Origin: Hippasteria phrygiana
Lineage: Eukaryota; Echinodermata; Asteroidea; Valvatida; Goniasteridae
DNA length: 64,000 nt
Assembly: GCA_037893225.1 (NCBI GenBank)
Contig: JAZGUH010000709.1
Span: 186,001-250,000 of the forward strand
Direction of reading: 5' to 3'
In this document: in pieces, positions 1 through 10,289 of the stretch
How positions within the stretch are numbered: position 1 is the first letter of the stretch
Layout of the letters: each line of letters opens with the position of its first letter
Made by a program: the position numbers and the translations under genes
Notes under the pieces: model-generated
The model's database searches: none
The model's input: only the letters and a program-made list of their open reading frames with translations
Told to the model about the DNA's origin: nothing

Positions 1-90
1 GTACGCCTGCAGCCCTTCCACCCCATACGTTCTGATGACAAACCACAGTTTCAATGAGCGGAATCGCCTGCTCAGTGGGATGGTCCAGTT
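1..90 (-). CDS. Group II PLP decarboxylase, partial exon at window edge
   Basis: 30 codons visible, starting [20 protein letters not shown] and reading [10 protein letters not shown] at the window edge. This is the family's HWQIPLGRRFRSLKMWFV.R.YGVKGLQAYIR block. The acceptor used is CGGACAG ending at 91, with a pyrimidine-rich stretch upstream, which gives phase 0 with the exon at 791-884. The exon continues beyond position 1, and the C-terminal part of the enzyme is outside the window. Confidence 0.9.
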
Positions 91-104
91 CTGTCCGAGT
101 TGAA

Positions 105-790
105 AGGAACATAAATATCCAGTTGAACTTCTTTTCAACTGCTTTACCATGTCTTACAAGAATACGAGCATGATCAAATGCTTATTTTCCTTTTTAGATC
201 ATGCCAGGCAATATTTTTAAAGATCTCCGGCCCTATTTTTCAGGTGGCTTTCTCGATTCAAAATATGCAATAGATCGACAAGGAGGTATTTCTTCTTTTG
301 CCATTTTATTGTGCTTTTGGGAGGAAAAAAAGAAACACAAAAATAAATTACCCCCTCCCCAAAAAAAACCCAAACCCCCACCCCCCAAAAAAAACGCGGC
401 CGCAAAAAAGGAAAGGCAGGAGCGGATCCAGGATTGTTTGCCGGTGGGGGAGGGGGGGGGGAGGGGTGGAGGGGTTCTGAAATGTTGTTTCTATTCTTTA
501 CTGGTTTGCTATACTCTCGGGGGGATCCAACTACCCCCTCTAGATCCGCCCCTGAAAGGGGGTTGCAACTCAAATTGCTTTACATTGCAAACAAATTATG
601 TCTGATAAGCCAAACCGGAGTTTCAAGTACGCCTGCACAGCACATGTGCAGTCGGCCATTTTCCCAATAAACACCGTGCAAATGCAAACAAGTCAATGGA
701 GAAACTGACAACCAAGTTGGAATTTTAGTTCCAAAAAGTGGCCTAGCTGCTGCACATTCGTTTTGTAACTGCGAAACTGTGTGCACATAC
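105..790. other. Decarboxylase intron, no gene seen
   Basis: Contains C-rich and G-rich runs (350-400, 444-475) and no convincing exon or repeat copy elsewhere in the window. Open frames here are driven by homopolymers. Confidence 0.5.
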
Positions 791-884
791 CCTGTAATCC
801 AGCAAGTTCTTCTCATGTTTGGCTTCCATGTAGTAGATGCGATTAACGGAGAGAGCCTCTTCTAAAGAATACTTGTCTCTTACC
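791..884 (-). CDS. Group II PLP decarboxylase, exon after the missing lysine exon
   Basis: 94 nt encoding (W)VRDKYSLEEALSVNRIYYM and then EAKHEKNLLDYR, the region that follows FDCS..W in the family (xLxxAF.V.P.YL.H..... DYR). The acceptor is TTCTTCAG at 885-892. The first base completes a TG|G tryptophan codon begun in the preceding exon. The donor GTATGT follows AGG at 791, phase 0 to the next exon (NWTIPL). Positions 885-1801 were read on the minus strand and contain no HKW-bearing exon. Confidence 0.88.
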
Positions 885-1801
885 CTGAAGAAGAACAAAA
901 TATAAATTTAAGTGGGATCTTTTACAGTGTGTAATTTCCCTGTATGTCGAAATATTAAAGAGCACCCTACCCCCACATGCATTTTCAACAGATGGGCAAC
1001 GCTTATTACCAGGAAAGAAGTCTGAAGTTGTCTCAAAAGACAAGGTTGAAATGGACAAGGAGAAGAAAAAAACTATACGTAGAAAAATACTACGAGAAAA
1101 CATATGAAAATTTACCACATGACTGAGCAGTCGACACCTACGTGCATCCACTTGATTGGATTATAGTTGAATGACGTCACGTACTGTTACAAAAAGAGGA
1201 ACACAACAATCAGTTCACAACTTCCCATTCTCTTTTCCACCCACCATTGACCTTTCACAGTTCTTCGGGGATCGGCTTTGTGTCACAGTACCATTGCCTT
1301 GTCTTCGAGTGACACCGACTTTCTCACGTTAAACGTTATCTCATTTAAATATGTCAGTGTCAGATACTGTTAAAAATGTCTGATTTGAGTCTCTTGAGAT
1401 GATAAAAACTGGAAACTGGAAAATGGCCGCCCCACAGATTTACATGCCCCACAGATTTACATGAAAACACAAGTGGATCACAATACGATTACATTTGCGG
1501 GGGGGGGGGGGGGTGTCGGAGAGGAGCAACAGAGCCCAGGCCAATTTTGCTAATGGTACTTCAGAGAGAAAATATAACTGTTAAAAATTAAGAACTGCAG
1601 TCTCACATGGGGAGGGGTCAGGGGTCAGCCAACGGCGAACAAGCCTTTTGCAGGTGGTATTTTTGTTTGCGCTACCGTGACGTCACTGACATACAAGCGG
1701 AGCACTGAGACATCTAACAAAGACAGAAATAGCTAGCAACTTTGCAGGGGATCCGGAAAAAAAACACCTTAGGAATGGTCCAATCAATCTAGAAACCGAA
1801 C
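885..1801 (-). other. Decarboxylase intron where the PLP-lysine exon is expected
   Basis: Reading the complement of this whole interval gives no segment resembling YADS..N.HKW..INFDCS..W and no exon of length 3n+2 with usable splice sites that would bridge the neighbours. It contains a 14-base G run at about 1500-1513, where an assembly gap or collapse could hide. A short duplicated phrase (CCCCACAGATTTACATG) occurs twice at about 1431-1463. Confidence 0.6.
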
Positions 1802-1963
1802 CTCGAATCCTTTGAGCAGATGTTTGAACTCTGGGCAGATGAGGGCGTTTCCACCGTACGCTCCGTCCACGTGAAGCCACAAGTCTTTCTCTGCGCAGAC
1901 TCGGCCAATCTCCTCGATGCTATCCACGGCTGCGCTGCTTGTTGTCCCGATGGTAGCACAGAC
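1802..1963 (-). CDS. Group II PLP decarboxylase, coding exon 7 (ATIGTT, HVDGAYGG)
   Basis: 54 codons from VCATIGTTSSAAVDSIEEIG to FKHLLKGFE. ATIGTT and LHVDGAYGGNALICPEF correspond to the family's ATLGTT and HVDAAYAGSAFICPEF. The aspartate that pairs with the PLP pyridine nitrogen is kept, but the neighbouring residues read DGAYGG rather than the usual DAAYAG. The acceptor is ATTTTAG at 1964-1970 and the donor GTTCGG (a weaker form) after GAG. The next exon should start YADSF.. and include the HKW lysine; it was not found between here and 884. Confidence 0.92.
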
Positions 1964-2343
1964 CTAAAATAAATTAAATTGACCATTGAGTATGATTTTC
2001 AAATACATGAATATGGTTGACAGCGTTATTTCCATGTTATAACTCCCCGGTCTTTTTTTTTGAAATTTCTATGAAGTAATTGCAATTTAATGTTTGGTTT
2101 CATAAATTCAAATGTTCATTATCTATAAACTAAAACTAACCAGCAGCACAACAACGATGCTTCCATTGTATTTGTAAGCAAACAATTTCCATATCAAACA
2201 ATTTCCATATTTTCTTAGAATGTTTCCCTATTTCAGATTTCCGTATTAAACGGCTAATTCGCAATCCGTTTCTAACAAAACTTGTTTCCAACAAAGACTT
2301 TTTTATATTTTCAAAGTGAACAAAGAAAACTGGCAAGAGCGGG

Positions 2344-2445
2344 ATTGGGCGTGATCCCTGGCTATACTGCATTCTGAGTTGATAACTTCTGACTAGCGCC
2401 TACTGAACAAAGACACTGACAATCGGCAGTACAGTGTTCCGGAGG
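2344..2445 (+). repeat. SINE-like fragment, copy 1
   Basis: GATTGGGCGTGATCCCTGGC followed by CTTCTGACTAGCGCC and a remnant CAGTAC.GT.TTC.GGAGGT matches the element at 4070-4260, but the tRNA-like 5' half is deleted. It lies in the decarboxylase intron between exons 6 and 7. Confidence 0.65.
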
Positions 2446-2789
2446 TAACGATATCAATTTGTTTTTACTTCAATTGAAAAGAAGCATTTAGATCATGCTC
2501 ATATTTTAGTAAGACACTGCTATATTAAGTTGACTTGGATATTTATAAAATAGTTCAATAATGACACGAGGTGTCGAAGAAGTCTGCAATTTGGTTGTAT
2601 AAAAAGACTTTCAGGTCGTAAAACATTTTAAAGTACATGTATAAGTTAGCTAACTAATGTTTTTAAATGTACATATGCGTCAAATTCACTGCAATGAAAA
2701 TAACTACATGTACAATAATTACATGTACAATTTTTGGGGATGGGAATTCAGTAAAGACAATGCATAATATATTGAATTGTTTTACTTAC

Positions 2790-2822
2790 AAAAAATGGAA
2801 CAAGTCCTTTTGCTATATCCCC
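2790..2822 (-). CDS. Group II PLP decarboxylase, coding exon 6 (33-nt micro-exon)
   Basis: An 11-codon exon encoding GDIAKGLVPFF, the string that precedes the (V/M)xATLGTT block in the family. It is bounded by TTGCAG (acceptor, 2823-2828) and GTAAGT (donor, 2784-2789), both phase 0. It is too small for ORF callers; the conserved string and two good splice sites support it. Confidence 0.9.
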
Positions 2823-3492
2823 CTGCAAGAACAAAAAATGGACTATCAGCTGTGACAATAGCGTTCAATATAACACAATCGTGATATCCATTAATAATGC
2901 AATCATGTAGCGGTAGTTTTAAATTGTTTCAAAAGGTCAAATTCGGGTTTTTCGGTAATTGATAGAGTATTGAAATAGCTTTCAATTTGATGTACATTTC
3001 GTCTCAAGGGGCTACGTCATTCTGACGTAATTAACAGAATAAAAAGGGCGGAAGGGGGTTTTGCATTTTTTACCCGGCATCAGAACGTTAGCGTGTAATA
3101 CTATTAGGACTATGTGACAAAACATGATACAAGTGAGTTCACCTCTCCACTAAAATGGGATGTAAACGTACTTGTAGCAAATTTTCTTCCCGGCAAAAGG
3201 TCGTTAGGATTTTACATGCCGCATAAGCTCACGTTTAAGGTTGGAGCTCCTGGCAAAAGGTTGTTGCCATACATATGTAAACAACTTTAAAATTAAGTAA
3301 TATTTTTATTTAAAAATGCACAACATTATTGGAAATTTTAATACAATTCAGCCTTTTGCGATTTCTAATTTAGAAATTGGAACACAAACATTTTAAAGTC
3401 GATTTTCTCAAAATGTGATTTTTGCGTGACTAGGCCCTAACGTCCTTTTTCCGGGCACATGACGCAGTTTTTTCAGTATTATATACCTATAC

Positions 3493-3603
3493 CTTCACTG
3501 CTTTACGCAGGGTCTCTCCACGGAGCGAGAACTTGCTATCAGTGGGTAACACACGCCTCTTCACAAAGGAAATATTGGCCGCCTTCTCTACCGACGAATG
3601 AGC
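3493..3603 (-). CDS. Group II PLP decarboxylase, coding exon 5 (AHSSVEKA)
   Basis: 37 codons starting [17 protein letters not shown] and ending GETLRKAVK. The histidine of AHSSVE is the residue that stacks on the PLP ring in known structures, and it is present. The LPTD..FSLRGE..  segment matches the family. The acceptor is TTCCACAG and the donor GTATAG after AAG, both phase 0. The next exon, GDIAKGLVPFF, completes the usual (E)DxAKGLxPFF string. Confidence 0.93.
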
Positions 3604-3924
3604 CTGTGGAAGTTAGAATATAACCTACATGTGTATACTGAGGGCCCCATTTCAGTTGGGTATGCCATTTAGTATTTACCCAACAAAAATAGCGCCCTCC
3701 TACTGTGTCAATTAAATACAAAGTAAAGGCCAACACTAGTTAGATCGCGCAAGGCAAGGTGAGAAACAACATGGCGCGGCAAGACCGTGGTAACGAGGTT
3801 GTACTAAATCTAACTTGTGTGATAATAAACCAATCTATTAAACTCCGCCTCTTGAAGTATTCTACAATCACAGCCGCCACTATTGTCCGACAAAAGTCCG
3901 ACCTGTTTGACTGACGTGTGGCGC

Positions 3925-4453
3925 GCACTCTAAAAACTGTGTTTAGCAATTAAACACAATCTTGCTATCAGTTTTTAAACAAACTGATTGGATTGTTTGA
4001 CGAATTATAAGTTAAAAAGTCGTATCCTCATTGAGTGATCCCCACAATGTCGCTTCCCAGGTTGTATCGTAAAATTGGGTGTGATCCCTGGCTACACGGC
4101 ATTCTGGGTTTATGACTTCTGACTAGCGCCCACCTGAACAAAGATACTGACAATTTGGGAGACCGCCAACATAGGGCAAGGTAGCTCAGTTGGTAGAGCA
4201 CCAGTACGGTATTCTGGAGGTCGCAGGTTCGAATCCCGCTCCTGCCAGTTTCTTTGCTCACTTTGGAAGTTTGTAAACATGTTTAGAAGTTAAGCATTAC
4301 GCGTCCAATTACTGAACATCAAAATGTTCAATGGCTAAACACTGTCCGTCAACACGCTATTAAAACATGTTTAGGTTGTAAACGTGTTTACAAACTGACA
4401 GCAAGAAAGTGTTTAAAAACGTGTCTAATTGCTAAACACTGTTTTTGCAGTGC
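3925..4453. mobile_element. TIR element (AC...AAAAAC.GTGTTTAGCAATT) holding a SINE
   Basis: The left end ACTCTAAAAACTGTGTTTAG is the reverse complement, with few differences, of the right end CTAAACACTGTTTTTGCAGT; both continue into CAATTA..ACAC..AAAC. Both ends are flanked by GCGCGC. No transposase is present, so this is a non-autonomous DNA element; its superfamily is not clear. Confidence 0.7.
4070..4260 (+). repeat. SINE-like element with tRNA-derived part
   Basis: The stretch 4176-4248 has a tRNA-like A box (TAGCTCAGTTGGTAGAGC) and B box (GGTTCGAATCC) and ends CTCCTGCCA, while the 5' end reads GGCAAGG, so the acceptor stem has a mismatch. The anticodon arm CCAG..CTGG has no proper T33 loop, so a functional tRNA is unlikely. 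The upstream 105 bp are shared with the fragment at 2344-2445, which marks it as a dispersed element. It sits inside the TIR element 3925-4453. Confidence 0.7.
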
Positions 4454-4605
4454 GCGCGACTCTGGTTGGTCAATAACACAAGGGGCGTGAATTATTGGGA
4501 TACTGGTTCGGTCTATATTACTAAACATGGCTGCGAACGGACAAGACGTGTGTCACATTGGCTCTCCGAGTTTTCTATCAAAACTCGACTGTATATACCC
4601 AACAC

Positions 4606-4738
4606 GATATGTGACCGAGAGGGCCCCCCCCCCCCCCCCTTAGTTCCCCATACCTATACACACTCTATACTATTGTTACCTACTACACCACCCTAAAAAC
4701 CTAAAAAGAATTCCTAAGATTCCGCGAACACAATGACG
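4606..4738 (-). mobile_element. Fragment of the GATATGGGGCAGAGG element
   Basis: Matches 53016-53172 through CCCCATAC..ACACTCTA..ACTATTGTTACCTA and AAAAGAATTCCT.AGATTCCG.GAACACAATGAC. It is truncated where the CR1-like LINE begins. Confidence 0.6.
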
Positions 4739-5035
4739 ACAACAATCTGACGTCAGTAATTATAGACCAATTAGTATTTTGCCCATTATTTCCAAGTTAC
4801 TCGAAAGAGCAGTTTATGTTCAAGTTGAAGAGTATCTTAGGGAAAATAACATTCTTTATGATTTTCAATCGGGGTTTAGGGGGTCGTTCTCTACCGATAC
4901 ATGTTTGATCCACTTGACCGATCACATTTGTACTCAAATGTCTCTTGGAAATTACACTGGAATGGTTCTGCTTGATCTCCAGAAGGCATTTGATACTGTG
5001 GACCATTTTGTTTTGTGTAAAATGTTGCACGCTAT

Positions 5036-5148
5036 AGAGTACCGAAGTGATGACGTCAATCAATGCAATGTTTAGAACCAGAATACATTCTAAACTGCAT
5101 GTGTTTGGAACCATTGCCGCGGCAACTGACGTCAGACTTCGGTACTCT
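5036..5148. mobile_element. 113-bp MITE (AGAGTACCGAAGT ends) in the LINE
   Basis: The ends AGAGTACCGAAGTGATGACG and the reverse complement of ACGTCAGACTTCGGTACTCT form inverted repeats. It is flanked by AT (or TAT) duplicates at 5034 and 5149. Deleting it with one duplicate restores KMLHAMGIGYVEWFQSYL in the LINE. Two related copies lie at 60313-60580. No coding capacity. Confidence 0.85.
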
Positions 5149-5245
5149 ATGGGTATTGGATATGTAGAATGGTTTCAGTCTTATCTGAGCAATAGACAAC
5201 AAATAGTCAGTGTCAACAAAGTTGAGTCTAAACCGTTTGGCTTAA

Positions 5246-6634
5246 AGAGGAACTAAAACGGCAAAAATATTTTTGACTTTTTTGACTTATCTGATAGTTT
5301 ATGCCTCCCCAAAACTAATGTAACAAGTTTCATGATTCTGAAAAATCAAAAAAATGTTTTTGAGCCTTTTCTTTCTGAGCCACTTTGACTCGATTCAGAA
5401 AAGGCCGAGGTCAACTGCGTGCCGTATCGCGCGAGTATTGACGTATACGTGTAGAAACATATGACGTCACTGTATTATACGACAATGTTTTACGTAGAGT
5501 CTGTACGTATTTGTTTGTCTAAGGCTAGTATTATTTGCTGTGCTTTTTGCTCATGATTCAGGAGTAACACTACGATAAACATATTTTAAAGTGTTGACAT
5601 CTTTGTGAGACACATTTAGAATTGGGGTTGTAGGCTTGTTCTTGCTGAAAAGCTAGTTATGAGTCATACTTTCCTTTGTTTGCAGTCGGCTTTTATTGGA
5701 ACCTGCGCGGTGAGTTGTGTGTGAGCTGATGCTATACTCTAGTCTGGCGACTTTGCTTATGCAGCCCTCATAAGGACCCGCACCTTCTCAGAACCATACA
5801 CACAATTTCTGTTATAAGGTACCAGACTCAATCGCATGCAGCGCACGCGGTACCTTGCGTGTACAATGCATGTTGAGTCAAGCAAGCGTGGACAGGGAGA
5901 CGGCCGGGGTTCTTGGCTGCTCAAGACGGCCGCAACCGCAGGCGACGTCGTCGCGGTGGTGCGCGTGAGTCCGGGGCACGATTGGAATGCTCGGTGCCTA
6001 CAGTTGGAATGGCTCCAGCCTTCAAACGGAATTGTGCCTTCAAACCCAGCTGAGTTTTCATACTAACACTATCATCTATACAGTCTTTGGCGAAATGTTC
6101 TGCACATATTTTCGACCATTTCGACAGCCCAAAATCAGATATTGTATTGTCTACAAAGCGGACCTACTGTCGCCTTTGAGCTCCATTCAGCACTGGGAAT
6201 CGCAGTAAGGTTAGGTCAGGGTTTTTGTCGCTGTTCCTCGTGCAACCCCCAACTACACACGATCGAGGCATAATGATTATCTCAGAACCATGCTCATACT
6301 GAAATAATATCAAAATTAGACAAAATAGACGGGAAAACGGAGGAGTTAGGTCGACAAAAACTCTTTAGCAGCATCAACTCCACGTACGTACATGCATAGT
6401 GTTTGGCTGTAGCATCAACCGACTCTACACGTGTACGTCACGGGGTCACGTACATACATTTAACATACATAATGAGCTTTCGCGAAACAGGATAAATGGT
6501 TCAGAATAACAACCCTTTTTTTTTAATAAACAAATTCCTCTCGTCTGCAAACTAATCTCCATCAGTTAAAAGAGTGTTTAAACTGTCGGAAAAGTCCAAA
6601 AAGTCAAAAAAGAATTTGCCGTTTTAGTTCCTCT
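5246..6634. mobile_element. TTAA-flanked TIR element (1389 bp) inside the LINE
   Basis: TTAA at 5242-5245 and 6635-6638 flank inverted ends AGAGGAACTAAAACGGCAAA. Removing the element with one TTAA restores the LINE reading KPFGLTCGVPQGS without a base lost. TTAA duplication is the hallmark of piggyBac-type elements. No transposase is recognised; the largest open frames (76 and 73 codons near 5836-6208) look random. The interior is CpG-rich from 5820 to 6010. Confidence 0.85.
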
Positions 6635-7600
6635 TTAACTTGTGGTGTGCCTCAAGGTAGTTTATTGGGACCCCTTTTGCAACTTGTTCCTATGCTATAT
6701 TAACGATATGCCGATCAGTGTTCAATGTAAACTACTCCTTTATGCTGATGACAGCGTTCTCCTGGTTTCCGGTAAGGATCCCAGTGATATTGCTAAATCG
6801 CTTAGCATGAAATTAGAATCATGTCGTCAATGGCTAATATTGACAACAAGCTGTCTCTTCATTTGGGCAAGACTGAGACCATTCTTTTTGGAACAAAAAA
6901 CAAACTGAAAAAAGTTAATGATTTTTTTGTTACTTGTAATGGTGAACCAATCAAACCTGCCTCGTCTGTGAAATACCTAGGAGTATCGCTTGACCAATCG
7001 TTATCTGGCGAGGATATCGCCAACTCGAATATTAAAAAAGCAGGTGACAGGCTTAAATTTCTGTATACGGAAGCCCTTTTTCTCAACAAAAAATCTCGGC
7101 AAATTTTATGTTCAGCTTATGCATGTTTATCGTGGTATTCTGCACTCTCCATAAGACTTCAGAATAGGCTTCAGGTTATGCAGAATATAATGGTTAGGTT
7201 TATTTTAGATAAAAACTCAAGGGGTCATATTGGGCAAACGGAATTGGATTCATTGGGGTTATTAAATGTTAGGGATAGAGTCACCCAATTGAAGCTGAAT
7301 TATGTGTATAAAATAGCTCATAATATAACTCCTGAATATTTAACTGATAATTTTACCTGAGTTTTTGAACGACATACTCATAATACAAGGGTCAGTGAAT
7401 ACAATTGTGTTGTTCCTGCTACATCTGGTTTATCAAGTGTTACTTTTTTTAATACAGCTGTCAAACACTAGAATGACTTGCCCTCTAATTATAAAGAGCA
7501 CTGCTAGTTTTTCATTATTTAAAAAATTGGTGAAGTACCACCTGTCTGACCAAGGTAAATCCAGGGAAATAAACCCTGCAGTTGTTCATTGACGATTGAT

Positions 7601-8431
7601 GTTTATAGTTTGGGGTTTCATTCTTGACATGGTTGCTGCTGTAGTTAAATACGCTAATGCTTAAGCAAATTTTCCTGCTATAGTTAGCACACAACTTTTC
7701 TGCTTACCGTTATTATAAAATTTAGCCCTAGTTTTAGATCATACGGCTAACAACAAACAGTCGTATTGGTGGAAAAGTTCTGTTAAAATTAGCCGGATCC
7801 GTCCTCTGAACGGCCCAGCAGAAATTCTAATAACATTTTGTACTGCGACTTTCATAACAATGATCAATCGCACGTACCTAAGGAATACAAATGCCAATTC
7901 AAGAAGTCAATCCAGCTAGACACCACAAGAACTAAATGCTATTAACAAATGTTTTTAGATTTTTTTTCACCGACAATTGTGCCTCAGCACCTTATAGGAC
8001 AAACTTTTTGACTATACGCCGTATTGAATATGACGTCATTGCATGTCGTGGGACACAGGTGCACAATAATACCGGTATGTGCCGGTATTTGCACATGCCT
8101 GTTCCACAATTTGGTCGCATATTGTTGTTGCTATGGCGACGTGGGTAACTGGGCATTCGATGTGGTCTAAAGTAACATTGATTTCCCTAATGCCACTTAT
8201 GTAATGTGCTGATAAACCACGCATAGCTCTATGTATCACTGTATCACTGACTAGCCCAGCAGTATATGACAAATTCAAATGGAGTAATAGCATACAATGT
8301 ATTGCCACAAGCTGCTTGAGCTTGCTATTGACCTGAAATGGTTAGCAGGGTCTGACATTGTCCTCGATCTTTATCTAAGGATAAATGACAAAGAGAAGAT
8401 GACACGACGAACCAAGAAAACGTTTACGCAC
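7601..8431. other. Intron sequence, nothing recognised
   Basis: No exon, known repeat or duplicate of another part of the window was recognised. The base composition is ordinary for the window. Confidence 0.4.
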
Positions 8432-8566
8432 CTCCTCCGAGAAATATGCAACCAGCTTGGACAGCAGAATGCAATCATCTTCTCCCGGGTATATCTCCTT
8501 CAAGGCGTTGATGGTTTTTGTCCTGGCGCCAAACATACAGACCAGGGTGCAATCGCTAGATGAACC
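8432..8566 (-). CDS. Group II PLP decarboxylase, coding exon 4
   Basis: 45 codons from GSSSDCTLVCMFGARTKTIN to SKLVAYFSEE. GS.S..TLV...AAR is the family's cofactor-phosphate-binding segment after GGGVIQ, and LVAY.S.. precedes the conserved AHSSVEKA. The acceptor is TATCAG at 8567-8572 and the donor GTGCGT after GAG at 8432; phase 0 at both sides. Confidence 0.93.
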
Positions 8567-8589
8567 CTGATAGATCAGAAAAAATATTG

Positions 8590-9573
8590 TTATTATAGGT
8601 TTTTCCAGAAAATTTGCGAATTTTTCTGATCATTTTCGTTATGTAATTCAAATTCGCGTGGTTTTTACACATCTGATCAAATTAAGGTATATTTTTCACT
8701 GTTTGGGCATTCAATTTCAATTGAAGCACCCAAGATTTTGTTCCTTGCCGTTTAGGGGCATTCTACTTCGTTTTGGTGCATTCAACACTTCATTTGTGCA
8801 TTCTTACAAATGAGTTTTGTGACATCCTTTGACGGTTGAAGCACTCAAACTAGCCCACGTCGGTGTGCATATGACGTATGACCACGCTTTTCTTATTCGT
8901 TAATGGGAAATCATTTCTATCAAATGGCCATTCAATCAAATTAATAAGTTTTTTTAATTGATGTATTTTTCTACTGTCTTCTGACTGAGAGTTTTTATTT
9001 TAATTTTTTGTAAAATGTATAATGGAAAATTTTGTAACATTTATAATGTAACATCTAAACTGATATGAGGTATGGATGTTACGAACTAATGAAATGAAAA
9101 GGGCCAAGGAATTTTCTTTTTCACTGTTGATCGTTATTTGTTTGTTTTAAAGTTTGACCAAACAAATTGCATGTTTAATGTTGACATGTTTATGAATTCT
9201 TTAACTTTTAACTTCGTATACTGTTCTTTTTTGTTCTGATTAACCCATCGATCTCTTAATGTGCAAGACATCGGGGCATGTATGTTTGGCAATGGTTGTA
9301 CCATCGGGAACACTTCTCTTGGGTAATTTGTTTTCTTCGGTCGATTCCATCAGACGATCATACATCCCCTCCCGTATAGGCTCGCCATCTTATCTGTTTG
9401 AAGACTTAGTTCAGAAAGAGAGGTGTGCATCTACGGATTGAAGGCGTCAGACTTTTATAGGAATATACGGACATGCTGGAATGTGGACATGCAGAAAACA
9501 AGATGTTTAAAAAAGGTGGAAAATGACCGAAACAATTGTGAAATTGGCCGGAAAAACCGATATTAAAAAGGCC
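8590..9573. mobile_element. TIR element A (ATAGGTTTTTCC ends)
   Basis: The left end ATAGGTTTTTCCAGAAAATT and the right end (complement ATCGGTTTTTCCGGCCAATT) form imperfect inverted repeats. The body is homologous to 27587-29525 on the opposite strand (for example TCTGATCAAATTAAGGT, TTTTTCACTGTT, TTTAAAGTTTGA). Both copies share a 40-residue frame around VCLAMVVPSGTLLLGNLFSS (here 9259-9441), probably because they are related by descent; no protein family is recognised. Non-autonomous DNA element. Confidence 0.7.
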
Positions 9574-9619
9574 TCCTGTGAATGTAAAGACATTATTGCA
9601 ACCAGGGACTTTAATTATG

Positions 9620-10260
9620 ATGTTTCAGAGGACAATGATATTGTAAATTTAAACCCAATTATTTCTTGTTTTGGTACCAACTTGAAGCAACTCAAAACTA
9701 CTAAATTCTTAGGTATACACATCGATTAAAACTTAACCTGTAAGTATCATATTAATACTATATCAAGCAAAATATTCAGAACTGTTGGTATGATAATTAT
9801 TGTCTAAAGTTGTTTTTGTTCCAAAAAGTATTTTAAACACCCTTTATAACTCTCTGATACTCCCATATTGAAATTACTCAAATCTCACATGGGGCAGTTG
9901 CTTTTCTCAATGTGAAAAACTTCTAATTTTACAAAAATGGGCTATTCGTATATCGTGATCACACAATCCCCTATTTGCCAACCTGAAACTCTTATGGTTC
10001 AACGACCTTTATCAGCAAAATTTAGGTAAATTCATGTTTAAATACATGAATAATTTACTTCCACGTTGTTTTAGTACATGTTTCACTTTAACTTAGAATA
10101 TTCATTCATATTGTACTAGAAAGAAAAATCTTTACGTCTGTCCTAACAGAACTTCAATGTTGAAAAATAGCTTTACCCACCAGCGCATTAACTTCTGGAA
10201 TAGTCCGAGTGACCCAATTAAATCTTCCTCAACATTATCTGTATTCCTAAAAAGTTAAAA
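9620..10260 (+). pseudogene. LINE reverse transcriptase C-terminal fragment
   Basis: Reads LKTTKFLGIHID, then after a stop NLTCKYHINTISSKIFRTVG, then ILNTLYNSLILPYLNYSNLT, and near 10160 a typical tail MLKNSF.HQRINFWN. These are the thumb and C-terminal words of Jockey/CR1-group LINE proteins. Several stops and shifts make it a relic. Its 5' end abuts TIR element A. Confidence 0.75.
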
Positions 10261-10289
10261 ACTCAATTGCTCAACTCCTACTTATAAGA

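Larger units (their letters stand above)
4740..7600 (+). mobile_element. 5'-truncated CR1-like LINE, interrupted twice
   Basis: The reverse transcriptase begins at SNYRPISILPIISKLLERAV (from about 4748) and continues GFRGSFSTDTCL, LDLQKAFDTVDH, WFQSYLSNRQQ, TCGVPQGSLLGPL, LLLYADDSVLL (catalytic YADD near 6740) and KYLGVSLDQSL. It ends near 7600 with a C-terminal region (NDL....YKEH..FSLFKKLVKYHLSDQ). The frame is broken by a 113-bp element at 5036, a 1389-bp element at 5246, a one-base shift near 6670 and a two-base shift near 6830. The CR1/Jockey-group assignment comes from the NYRPIS..P..SK.LER and AFDTVDH wording. The endonuclease is missing. Dead copy. Confidence 0.85.

Noticed and set aside
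201..605. Long overlapping frames on both strands
   Set aside because: Created by C-rich, A-rich and G-rich runs; the predicted proteins are homopolymer-like and lack conserved words.
4176..4248. A functional tRNA gene
   Set aside because: The acceptor stem has a mismatch, the anticodon loop lacks T33, and the sequence is embedded in a dispersed repeat shared with 2344-2445.
5836..6208. Transposase of the TTAA element
   Set aside because: The frames of 73-76 codons have no DDE or zinc-finger wording and arise in a GC-rich patch.
9259..9441. A gene encoding VCLAMVVPSGTLLLGNLFSS
   Set aside because: Shared only with the other copy of the same TIR element; the frame ends differently in each, so common descent explains it.
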